From assembly GCA_003024985.2 (NCBI GenBank), contig PXIH01S0012428.1: DNA of 12,290 nt; one strand, given 5' to 3'. The notes under the pieces are model-generated. The model did not search any database. It saw only the letters and a program-made list of their open reading frames with translations, and was not told the origin of the DNA. The position numbers were made by a program, and so were the translations under genes. This DNA comes from Euperipatoides rowelli. Taxonomy: Eukaryota; Onychophora; Udeonychophora; Euonychophora; Peripatopsidae. Below, piece by piece: positions 1 through 8,952 of the stretch; position 1 is the stretch's first letter, and each line of letters starts with the position of its first letter.

Positions 1-413
1 ATTAATCCATTTGGATATTTATCAATATAGAAAGGCATGGAAATGACTTTGCTCCTGACTTAGTTTTTCACTCAAAGAAAATTAAACTCAGTGCTAAGCT
101 GAGAAGAGTTGTCATATCAAGCCATTAGCATATTTGTCAGTACAGAACAGTATGGAAATGACTGTGCTCTTGACTTAGTTTTTCTCTCATGGAAAATTCA
201 ATTCAATGCTAATCTGAGAATAGTTGAGTCAAATCGATCCATTAGCAGATTGTCAATACAGAAAGACATGGAAATGACTGTGCTCCTGATTTAGCCTAAT
301 TTTTCTCTTCATGGAAAATGCAACTCAGTACTAAGCTGAGAAGAGTTGAATCAAATCAATCCATTAGCAGATTGATCAGTTCAGAAAGACATGGAAATCA
401 CCATGCTCACAAC
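1..413. repeat. Tandem repeat array, unit about 115-122 bp, roughly 3.5 copies
   Basis: Units begin with CCATTAGCA-like sequence near 7, 122, 239 and 361, giving periods of 115, 117 and 122 bp. Each unit carries the same ordered blocks: an ATGGAAATGACTGTGCTC-like block, a TTAGTTTTTCTC-like block, and GCTAAGCTGAGAAGAGTTGA. The bases before 7 match the end of a unit, so the array continues beyond the left edge. The last copy decays after about 410. Two short open frames inside the array are by-products of the repeat. Periods of 115 and 122 are not multiples of three, so a repetitive protein is unlikely. I do not recognise the family; it could be a minisatellite or the internal array of a transposon. 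Confidence 0.85.
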
Positions 414-1435
414 ATAATTTTTTTTCAAGAGCAGCAATCAACACAAAAGTTTTTACGACTTCCCGTTTTTCTATGCAGTGGTGTTCTGCATGATTTTTAT
501 AAGGGAATAACATATTTCCCCCATACTTAATACAAATGCGAAAGTGTTAATAAGCAATATTTTTTTTATGTCTTCATATTGTTTTAGTGCATTACTAAAA
601 CAATTTTTACTAAATTAAAAAAAAAAAATCAAGTTTGCTCTGAAATGAAAATCAACTAGCAAAACTATGATTATATTTATTGAAGTTTCAAGAAAATATG
701 ATACAAATATAAAAAAATACAATAAAAATATACAACACTTGAGATTCAACATATTATAGTAAGTGGTGTCTACAATAAAATGCCATTAAAACTTTCTCAG
801 AAATGAAATTTAAAAAACAATGACAAGTCTATTGTCTAGATTTAGAACACTCTTTTTGTGATTGTCTCGCATTTATTTATACAATGAATATTTACTCTAA
901 AACAAAATAATATAATACAAACAAAATAATATAAATATAAGAAGAAAAAATGCTGTATATAGGCTAATGATAAACTTATCTAATATTTTTTTTTAAATTT
1001 TTTATAAATAGCCATAAATAGAAATAAGTAAATGAAATTGAATAAAATTTTGATGTTGAAATGTAGGTTACCATAAAGATGCCATCAGGCTACATTATAT
1101 TCAAGAGCATTTTATGCATTAAGAAATTAAAGTGCAAATATTTTGAATTAAAAAAACTTGACAACTGAAAAACTCTAACTGCAAAGATGTTTTGGCCAGC
1201 TTAGCTGCCTACAAACTTTGACTGGTAATCAATATTTTATTACGAGTGACTATTCGTATACAGATGTGTATAGATAGTTTTTGGACTATTTGTACATAAA
1301 CTTGAATTCCGTAGCTACTTTGTTATATATACACTGTTCCAAATTTTTACATTCTTTGAAACCAACCCAGATCCAATTAAGTGAATCAATATTATATCCT
1401 CCACCTAATCAAAATAAGTGTAGAAATAGCACATA
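414..1435. other. AT-rich intergenic or intronic DNA, no gene seen
   Basis: No convincing reading frame, RNA gene or transposon was found here. The only clear structure is a perfect inverted repeat at 578-588 and 594-604 (ATTGTTTTAGT, loop GCATT, ACTAAAACAAT). It may be chance or a relic of a small inverted-repeat element. Otherwise the stretch is A/T homopolymer and AT-rich sequence. Confidence 0.6.
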
Positions 1436-1443
1436 AGATCATG
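1436..1443. repeat. Left 8-bp target site duplication of the hAT element
   Basis: AGATCATG lies directly before the element end CAGTGTTGGGC and is repeated exactly at 1989-1996, directly after the other end. An 8-bp duplication is the hallmark of hAT transposase. Confidence 0.9.
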
Positions 1444-1988
1444 CAGTGTTGGGCAGTAACGAAGTAAAAGTAACGAAGTACTGTACTTAAGTAAATGTAG
1501 CAATACTTCTTAGATTAACGAAGTAGTTTCCATTTACGAAACTTTTACTTGTAACGAAGTACTGTCATTTCAATTTTTAATTACTTTTACTTCGTTACAT
1601 TTAAAAAATACGTTTCGTTAAAAGTAAGAGATATTATTATAAGGAATTTGTGCGGTGTCATTTAATTCACTGCACCTATTCCGATTCCATGTGTGAGAAT
1701 ACGAAGACTAGACCAGACCACCGGACTATTTCTAGACTTGTAACACTGATCATAGACATAGACTACAGAGGTTTGCAGTTCATAAGTTAGAAACTGAATT
1801 TTAATATTGTCAATTTTTTGAAGAAAAAAAATAGACTACTTTTACTTCTACTTCAAAAGTAACAATTTGGTGAAGTACTTTTTTACTTTTACTTAAGTAA
1901 AGAAATTATGAAAGTACTTTTACTTAAGTAGGCCATTTTCAATTTACTTTTACTTAAGTACTTGCAACAAATACTTTGAACAACATTG
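1444..1988. mobile_element. Non-autonomous hAT-type DNA transposon, 545 bp
   Basis: The left end reads CAGTGTTGGGCAGTAACG. The right end, read on the other strand, starts CAATGTTGTTCAAAGTA, so the terminal inverted repeats are short and imperfect. The element is bounded by a perfect 8-bp duplication, AGATCATG. Sub-terminal DNA is full of reiterated short words in both orientations: TAACGAAGTA and its complement TACTTCGTTA on the left, and ACTTTTACTTAAGTA on the right. Such clustered words are typical transposase-binding repeats of hAT elements. The TGTTGGGCAGTAAC start resembles hAT-derived repeats common in fish and marine invertebrates (from memory). There is no transposase reading frame, so mobilisation would have needed an enzyme supplied from elsewhere. 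The perfect duplication suggests a fairly recent insertion. Confidence 0.88.
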
Positions 1989-1996
1989 AGATCATG
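1989..1996. repeat. Right 8-bp target site duplication of the hAT element
   Basis: AGATCATG, identical to 1436-1443, directly follows the element's right end ACAACATTG. Confidence 0.9.
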
Positions 1997-4115
1997 TACG
2001 ATTATCCATACATTGGTCAGCCGTGAAGGGATAGTCACATTGCTTTTCTTTCTTTTTTAAATTTGAGAAATGAATTTATTAAGCTATTTACATATAATAA
2101 TTTGTTTCTCCCATGACTTTACACTTGTCTACCCACAATTTGTCCTCAAATTGAGAAATCTATTTTTTTTTAACAGTTGTGAAAAAAAAAACTTTTCAGT
2201 CATTCAAGATGTCTAAGCAGCTAATAGGGGTAGACCACAACACAAAAATGAATGAGTGTAAGATCAAATAAAAGCATACAATAAGACTGCCTCCCCCCCC
2301 CCCATTATTTCATCCTAAAATTTCTGTTCTGAACGATGGAATCACCACGGTGGTGATCATCCGACATGTAGCAAGGAATCTTCCCTTAAATACGAGTCGA
2401 AAATGAATACTAAGTAAAATTGATTAGTTTATTGCAAGCAAGGTATTGTAACCTAAGCTGACTGTTATGGAGGTCAAAAATCTCATAAATTTGTTATGCC
2501 TTTGTAATTTTACTGTTTTTTGTTTGTGATTGATCTCTTTGGTTAGGATTAAGGTTAAATATTTTACATTTAGATATTATTTTTAACAAACAATTTTTAG
2601 ATAAGTTTATTCATCTACTTTTATACATTAAATATATTAATTTTTAAACTATATGGCTAACAAAGGTGGAATATGTATGCTTTTTGAGCAATTTATTTAA
2701 GCAAATGAAGTTAAAATATTATCTTCTCATTCTAATACCAATTTTAACATAAATTACTCATTTCTTTTAATTGGGGGTAGGCTACAGTGACTTTATGATA
2801 AAACCAAAAGTGGCATTGCTTAAGATGCAGTCTATAGATCCTTAATTAATACTGTAGGCTACTTCTTAAAATATATTTAATCCTTTTTTTAAATTAAACA
2901 AGGTCGACAAAATAATTTACACTGTAAGCATTATTTAACATTTCCCATTCTTTATATTATAATTTGTGTTACTGTTTGTTGCAAAGGGCATTTTGCAATC
3001 AGTCCCCTCATTAACCCCTATTTGTTCAATAAACACTTCCATTTATTTTCTAATTCTAAGAAAAAATTGTCTTGAAGGTTTCTCATTTTTAACACAGATC
3101 GAGCTGCATACAGGATCCTCCGCATTCACTCATACTGTATGTCTTACTTCTCCCTATTTAATTGAATTTGGTAATTTTTAATACTCATTTTGGCTGAAGA
3201 ATTTTATACGCTAGCAGTTTGATTCCCTTTCCGATATACAAATAAGATACGCCATATTCCCTTACATTTACTTTTCAAATCTTTTATTAAAGGCGATATA
3301 TTATATGCTCCATCATGATGTGAATATATTTGGCCTCAATTCGTCGAGCATTAAATTAATTCATATTTTATTCTATCTATAGCTCATTTGTTGGGTTACA
3401 TGTCTATATCTTCAATTGCACATTTTACAACAAAATGTATGAGTGGGGAGAATTCATCAAACAGACCTTAAATTAATTTTTAAACCTAAAACTTGCTGGC
3501 TTCTGATGCCAGAAATGTCCAGAAGCATTACTTTTTTTGTTCTGCTCTCCCCATTCTCTCCCCCCCCCCCCCAAAAAAAAAAAAAAAAAAAAGAAAGAAA
3601 AATGTTGATATGACTATAATAAAACTCTGAATCAGCCTAAACTAAAATAGCACCTTATGATAATCTGAAGTAAGACAACATCTTGTGCAAAGCCACTCTT
3701 AAATATAAGGCTATAATGATCAGTTAATTTTGGAATGCTTATGAAAAAAAAAAAAAATTGTTATCAAAGTATTTGTACTACATTTAAGAAAATACAGCAA
3801 TCTTTTTTCAAATTATAAACATCAAAAATGGTCAACAAAATAATGTAGCTATGCAGTGCATGATAAAAAAAATCATCTTATGAAGATAAACCATTTTACA
3901 TACCGTACCTGTCCTCCCCCCTAATTCAATTTACTATGCTTTTTTTTATTTTAATCTGAATATCATTATTTAATAATTGGTTTGATACTTTTTTTGTTCA
4001 TTATTAGCTCTAAATTACTGTACATTAAATACTTGAAAATATATATTCAATTCGAGCTTTCTTAGTACCGGTTTGTCATGATAGTTTTATTTTTGCCAGA
4101 TACTGCTGTATGCCA
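1997..4115. other. Gene-poor AT-rich stretch with homopolymer runs
   Basis: No gene could be supported. A 71-codon open frame at 2966-3181 has no recognisable motif and is judged accidental. Visible structures are a C11 run (2293-2303), an 8-bp-arm palindrome ATCACCAC-G-GTGGTGAT (2341-2357), and a C13/A20 junction (3560-3592). The word GTAGGCTAC occurs at 2777 and 2854. This could be intergenic DNA or part of a large intron. Confidence 0.55.
3560..3592. repeat. Poly-C/poly-A junction (C13 then A20)
   Basis: Thirteen C bases are followed without a break by twenty A bases and then GAAAGAAA. Pyrimidine-rich CTCTCCCCATTCTCTC sequence lies just upstream. Run lengths in a draft assembly may be inaccurate. 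The A-run could be a retroposon tail, but I see no retroposon body or target duplication around it. Confidence 0.8.
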
Positions 4116-4358
4116 CTATAGCCATCTTTCAATCATATAGCCTATATTTCTTCCATCTACAATATTTCCAAAATTTGGTAATCTTAAGTGATGTTTCTCG
4201 AATTTTGGCTTGGAGAATGCTTCTGAACACCAAACCCATTCACCTATTGATGTATTTAATTTCCAATTATTTTTCAAATTTGGTAATTTTAGATGGAAGT
4301 TATTAATTTTGCATGCACTTTCTAATTTTGGCCCCATTTGTGAATTACATTTTGCCAA
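4116..4358 (-). other. Short open frame with an internal repeat, coding status doubtful
   Basis: This 80-codon minus-strand frame holds two related segments: HLKLPNLKN around residues 22-30 and HLRLPNFGN around residues 57-65, each preceded by a PKxE motif. At the DNA level the related AAATTTGGTA blocks at 4171 and 4276 lie 105 bp apart, exactly 35 codons, so the repeat stays in frame. I recognise no family. It could be a decayed exon of a repeat-containing protein. It could also be an old duplication of AT-rich DNA that happens to be open. No flanking exons or splice sites were established. Confidence 0.25.
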
Positions 4359-5975
4359 TTTTAAAAGAACTAGGCTATTCGATCTCTAACTGAATCTTAT
4401 GAAAATTTAATTGAAATTGGACGAGTCCACAAAATTAGTACGGTAATTCCATATTTAATAATTGATCAGGACTTGTTTATGATATAGGCTACCGTAGTTA
4501 GCTTAATTTTCAGGTTCACTTTTCAGCGAAGTTTGGTTAGATTCTACCTTTTTTTATTATTCAAGTTCATTCCCTCACATTACATATGGACAAAGCTAAT
4601 ACAGTAATCCACTTCAGATAATGTTACAAAAGAAACCATTATTGCATGTAAATTTCAAATTCAAGATAAAACTGTGAATTTTTTAATGCCCTGGTAATAT
4701 TTTGATTTCTGGTTTAATGAAAATGAAAAAGTCTAAATATTTAACAAGGTATTAATGTAAATATTTTGAGTATTATAGCCTACACAAATGTTTAAGAAAA
4801 TTAATTTCATCTAAAAGCAATATTTTATGTATCCTACAGTGATTTTTAGTTTAATATTAATACTAACAACACTTTTTGATTTTAACAAATACGTTTCAAT
4901 TGGATGGGCTTTCAACAATCATCAGTATGATTTCATTTTACAAAAAAAGAATTTAAAAATACATAAGTTGTTTACTCGTGTCACATCTGCAAGGATGTGT
5001 TTGATTACAACTATGATGGCATTTTATTTTTTAAAATCAATCATACAATGGAATACTGTATATTGCTTTTTTTTTTTTCAAGATCTCAAAAAAAAAAAAA
5101 AAAAAAGATTGTCTTTTTCAAAAAATTTGGAAGTTTTTAAAAAATGACAACCGGTAACATACATTGCAACACATATTAATGCTAATCAACTAATAACTAT
5201 TTCATCCTAGACCTTTCTATTACCTGTTTTTTAATCAACATTCTAATCTATAAAAATACAGAGAGAAGTATAATATCAAATTACAACTGTAAAAAATTAT
5301 TAAATGATTGTCATCAATTTTTAAAAATATACTACAGTAATTTTTTTAAAATATAAATTCATTCTGAAAAATAATCATCTTTGAGCAAGGTGGCCAGAAT
5401 TTTTAAAGTATCAAAATATAAGATATGAATATTTCAATGATGGCGAGTAGCCTACTAATTAGAATTTATGTAAAATTATTTTTTTGAGAATTTACAGGCT
5501 TTACAACAATTCTACTTTCTATTATTATTAATTAGGTATAAAATTTTGGTTTAAAAATAGACTAAATATGTATCTAGCTGTTAACAATATAATCACTTCA
5601 GTTGTTTCTGACTTGCTGTAGGCTACCCTTGCCTCTATTACGTCTTCTTTCCTCTCTTATCTGTCCATCCTTTTGACATATCTACCTCCCTCATTGTATT
5701 TTCTCTACTACACTTACATTATATACCATATTAATTAGTGTCACTATGATTGTTACAAAATGGTGACATGTAGAATAAAACACAGAAATAATTGAATATG
5801 CAGAGTATTTATTATAGCCGGGTGCATATCTACTGCATTTGAATAAATAGATTTTACATCGAATGTAATAAATTTTTTTTTTTTTTGGATGTTATTTTAA
5901 TAATTTTGGAAGATAAGTGTCTTGAAATACAGCACAAATTTCAGAGTAAATTGAACATAGTACCAGCATGTTGGA
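4359..5975. other. Gene-poor AT-rich stretch
   Basis: No gene, RNA gene or bounded transposon was seen. A 106-codon frame at 4827-5147 is made of hydrophobic and lysine-rich low-complexity sequence that partly translates the T and A runs, so it is not called. TAGGCTA/TAGCCTA words occur at 4371, 4485, 4776, 5448 and 5619. Confidence 0.55.
5067..5106. repeat. T12 / A19 inverted homopolymer hairpin
   Basis: Twelve T bases (5067-5078), the spacer CAAGATCTC (5079-5087) and nineteen A bases (5088-5106) form a self-complementary unit with a palindromic AGATCT core. A related T10/A12 junction lies at 10606-10627. Such T/A palindromes are common in AT-rich genomes and prone to slippage. Confidence 0.75.
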
Positions 5976-6007
5976 GGCAGAGCTGACTGGAGCAGCTATA
6001 TCTTGCC

Positions 6008-6041
6008 GGAGCTGGAAAATACTACGACATTTTCCAGCTCC
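6008..6041. repeat. Perfect 13-bp-arm hairpin
   Basis: GGAGCTGGAAAAT (6008-6020) pairs with ATTTTCCAGCTCC (6029-6041) across an 8-base loop, ACTACGAC. It lies in the left part of the putative element 5976-6334. Confidence 0.85.
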
Positions 6042-6266
6042 AGCTCATTATTACATTTTTTTTCTTTCTATTTAATTTTCACTACAAATGTGCAAAAAAA
6101 AAAAAAAAAAAAAAGACATCATTCCGATACTTGATTTAAAATTTAATGCTTTTTTTTTTTTTAAAAAGGAATTTTGATTTAAAAAGAAATAGGCCTAAAC
6201 TACAATTTTTTCAAAAGTATGAAGTAACTAAATAAAAAATTAGTTTACTTTTTTAATTTATCCTGG

Positions 6267-6305
6267 AGCTAGAGAAGAGCTTAATTTCTAAGCTCTTCTC
6301 TAGCT
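6267..6305. repeat. Perfect 17-bp-arm hairpin
   Basis: AGCTAGAGAAGAGCTTA (6267-6283) pairs perfectly with TAAGCTCTTCTCTAGCT (6289-6305) across a 5-base loop, ATTTC. It lies in the right part of the putative element 5976-6334. A perfect 17-bp stem with such a short loop implies recent formation or constraint. Confidence 0.9.
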
Positions 6306-6334
6306 TAGAAATTACCTGGAGCCAGAGCTCTACC

Positions 6335-7755
6335 TTATATAAAATTAATACAGGAATGAAAAATAAATAAATGTGATAAAGCTATCTATACATCATGCTG
6401 ATCATTAATGCAATTTATTTCAAGATTCTAAAGATAAGAAAGAATACTGTGTCTAGGGTAAATTCTGGTAATAAATTTGGTGACATGCCAATGAACAAGT
6501 CCTAAATTTATTTAATTTTTGATACTATTTTTTTTTGTTTTCATACCACTACTGTATATCCTTATTTCCTAAACATTTATCCCCTTGCACCCAAACTGCT
6601 AAATGTTCATCCATATTTTTTTTTTATCCCATGTTCATGTTTTGAAATTTTAATAGGAACTATCAATATTTCTAGAGAGAAATAATAAATACAAGCAATG
6701 AATTGTTTGGTACTCTTCCTCCCTTCTGATGAAGATGTAAGCCAGAAACTATGGTCAAGGGATAATTAGATGAAAACACCAGAATAGTCTTTTTTTACTT
6801 AAAACCTAATACAAGCTTTAAAAAAGTTAAAACCAAACCATTCGATTTAAAATGTTCTTTTAGTGCGTATTTATTTATTTATTTGTATGTGGGGTTTAAA
6901 ATCCTATCAAAAAATTTTGAAAAGGACAATTCACTGAAATTTTTTTTCACTTAAGATCACTAGAATTAGTCATCTTTTTTCAAAAACCCAAATTTTAGGG
7001 CTTATCTGAAGCAGAAGCAAGATGAAGAGAAAAGATACACACATACATCATCTTAGATGATGGAATAAAATCATAACTTTGGAATTAAAAACATCACTTA
7101 TCTAGTAATGTTTAAAAATAACTCTAACTACAATAGACTACATTTAACTAAAAAAGTGGTTAGCCTCTCTGGTCACCTTGCACAAGTAAAAATAAATAAA
7201 TTAGAATGCCCTAACTTAAACAAGGCAGTCACTCAATTTTGATTTTTAAGCTTTCATTCACCACTCATTTTTCATCAAATAATCACATTATCCTCCCTTT
7301 ATCATATAACATATAAAATGCCCAAAAATTCATTTGTCAAGCTACAGTTTGAGGGGGGAGGGAGGGGATTAGTGTTATTTGATTAAAATGAGCAGCGAAT
7401 AGTCACCAACTATTAGAGCCACTTGATTTGTATAAAGTTTTATCCATATTTTATAATTTGTTTAGATGTTATAATTACAAAATTTCCATTATGATTGTCA
7501 TCAATTATTTTAAAAGATTTCTAAATTTTTTGGCTAAAAAGTTCTTAATAAAAATACACATTTATCAAAATCACTTATAAAACTCAAGAAAAATATAGGA
7601 TTATTCAGTTAAAAATGTCCCCCCCCNNNNCNNATAACTGTTAAAGAATCAACAGCTTGTTGAAAACTATTTACATTATTAAATAATTTGGTTATTTACA
7701 TTATTGAATAGACTACAACTTCTAAACAAATAGTTATTGAGCAAATTTAGTTATT
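6335..7755. other. Gene-free stretch downstream of the fucosyltransferase
   Basis: This region lies 3' of the minus-strand fucosyltransferase gene. No AATAAA or ATTAAA signal on the minus strand was found in the roughly 450 bp after the stop codon. The nearest AATAAA-like matches on that strand come from the (TTTA)n run around 6869-6884. The true 3' end is therefore unclear: it may use a variant signal or lie in or near the gap at 7627-7633. A G-rich tract (about 7351-7368) is also present. No other gene was seen. Confidence 0.55.
7619..7633. other. Poly-C run with unresolved bases
   Basis: Eight C bases are followed by NNNN, C and NN. This is an unresolved C homopolymer about 120 bp past the fucosyltransferase stop codon, so the length of this stretch is not reliable. 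Other single N bases are at 9318, 9615 and 10488. Confidence 0.95.
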
Positions 7756-8937
7756 TTAAATCCAGCAGTTTTCTTCTGGATTCCACCATACAGATAAATC
7801 CTGACGATTAATAGTTCTAGTATAATTGCTATGTAGTTTTGTACAAACCTGACAGAAAATTGAGTTTTCTGCAGTGCCCATAAATATTTCAAAGTTTTTT
7901 TTCCATTCAAAATAAGTATTGTACTTTAAATCATCTTCTGCTAATTTTAAAAGAAACAATGCTAATTGTTTTGGAGAGTCAAATTGAGAGATATGAATAA
8001 AGGAATTTGGCGGGGCAAGTTTAAAATATTCATTATATTTCGCCCCCATAACTATAGGAATTATTGAGTTGTTTAAAGCCCACCAAAAACGTTTTGTAAC
8101 ATGGTCGTGACAATTAGTTTGCTCAAATGCAAGAAAAAATTTGTAGTCTTTACTAATAATTTCATCACAGCTAGATTTTTCTCCATCTGAACAATTAAAA
8201 TTTCCACATTTTCCAAAAATATCAACTGCTATATGTTTCTTCAATAGTTCAACAAAGTAGTCGTGTTTTGTTGATAAACAACTTTCTTTTAGCCAGGCAA
8301 TAACTCCGGATTTTCCTAAAGCATAATTAATAGGGGGAACACTTTTTTTTACTGGAGTCTTTTTTTTATAAGAACCAAAAGATAACAAAATATCCGAATC
8401 TTGCTTTAAAGTAGCATACCAGTTGAATAATCCATCAAAGAGTTTAAGATTCATAGGTTTGTTTGAGTTAGATTTATTTAACATAGCTGTTGGTGGATCT
8501 GGTGAATAAAAAATCCAAGTTTGATTTGGTGGATGTCGCTTGGGAATATATATATTACTAAGATCTAAGCTTGGACCGTGAAATAACACTGCATTGCTAG
8601 TTTTAAGAGAGCCGATTAAATTTGAAAAATAGCAGTCTGTAAATTTACAATTTGCTGTCGGAGAAAACCCGATTTCTTTTTCAAACCAATTAGAATTATT
8701 ATAAAACGTTGTAGCGAGATAGATAGTTTTGAATCTTGTTTTATGGCCACGATCCTTAAAAGCAAATTTAACGTCAATATATTTTGGGCGTCGCTTTATG
8801 GATTGATCCTCAGTCCAGAAAAACATGTAAATAAATAAAGCAGTAACGTTAGCCGAAATCACCAGAAAGATGAGTAATCGCTGACATGACCGCAGCTTCA
8901 TATTTATGCCAAACAATTTTATACATTTTAATATCAT
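7756..8937 (-). CDS. GT10 family alpha-1,3-fucosyltransferase-like protein, single exon, atypical active site
   Basis: GT10 enzymes are Golgi type II membrane proteins that transfer fucose from GDP-fucose to N-acetylglucosamine of glycans. This 393-residue frame has family-typical length and order: a basic tail, one membrane anchor (about 21-41), a short stem, an N-terminal domain with AVLFHG (116-121) and a W141..SPDPP segment, FNWYATLKQDSDI (171-183), VDIFGKCG (238-245), YKFFLAFE (265-272) and the C-terminal FxSPKQLA region (319-326). Cys97/Cys102 and the CxxC at 362-365 fit the conserved disulfide layout. Sequons include N80, N138, N154, N248, N289 and N371. The frame is open back to an in-frame TGA at 8950-8952. 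Met13 (8899-8901) has A at -3, whereas Met1 has T; Met13 leaves an 8-residue basic tail and is the likelier start. Several catalytic positions differ from characterised enzymes (see findings). Family assignment is firm; activity and linkage are not. No intron is needed, and no poly-T tract on the plus strand marks a recent retrocopy. Confidence 0.93.
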   Translation of the reverse strand: MILKCIKLFGINMKLRSCQRLLIFLVISANVTALFIYMFFWTEDQSIKRRPKYIDVKFAFKDRGHKTRFKTIYLATTFYNNSNWFEKEIGFSPTANCKFTDCYFSNLIGSLKTSNAVLFHGPSLDLSNIYIPKRHPPNQTWIFYSPDPPTAMLNKSNSNKPMNLKLFDGLFNWYATLKQDSDILLSFGSYKKKTPVKKSVPPINYALGKSGVIAWLKESCLSTKHDYFVELLKKHIAVDIFGKCGNFNCSDGEKSSCDEIISKDYKFFLAFEQTNCHDHVTKRFWWALNNSIIPIVMGAKYNEYFKLAPPNSFIHISQFDSPKQLALFLLKLAEDDLKYNTYFEWKKNFEIFMGTAENSIFCQVCTKLHSNYTRTINRQDLSVWWNPEENCWI

Positions 8938-8952
8938 TAAATGAATGAATCA

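Larger units (their letters stand above)
5976..6334. mobile_element. Possible small inverted-repeat transposon with two internal hairpins
   Basis: The outer ends are related as short inverted repeats: GGCAGAGCT at 5976-5984 and AGCTCTACC at 6326-6334, whose complement is GGTAGAGCT. The word CTGGAGC and its complement recur near both ends. Two hairpins sit inside, at 6008-6041 and 6267-6305. There is no reading frame. The interior holds an A21 run (6094-6114). No target duplication could be found, so the boundaries and class are guesses; a non-autonomous hAT-like element is the most plausible reading. Confidence 0.4.

Noticed and set aside
109-530. Two short plus-strand frames in the tandem repeat
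   Set aside because: They translate the same repeat blocks, but unit lengths of 115 and 122 bp do not keep frame.
2341-2357. Palindrome ATCACCAC-G-GTGGTGAT as an operator-like site
   Set aside because: It is a perfect but short palindrome with no gene next to it; chance is sufficient.
2966-3181. 71-codon plus-strand open frame
   Set aside because: No recognisable domain, and typical length for chance frames in this sequence.
3560-3592. Poly-A run as a retroposon tail
   Set aside because: It follows a C13 run directly, with no retroposon body or flanking target duplication.
4827-5147. 106-codon plus-strand open frame
   Set aside because: The translation is hydrophobic and AT-driven at the start, then phenylalanine and lysine runs from poly-T and poly-A. 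There is no motif and no support.
6733-6761. Hammerhead ribozyme-like core: CTGATGA followed by GAAAC
   Set aside because: The intervening AGATGTAAGCCA cannot form stem II and no complementary stems I or III are visible. The phrase also resembles a common retroelement-derived sequence.
7756-8937. Fucosyltransferase as a recent processed retrocopy
   Set aside because: It is intronless, but there is no adjacent poly-A tail equivalent and no target duplication. Upstream DNA looks like a promoter, and many GT10 genes are naturally single-exon.
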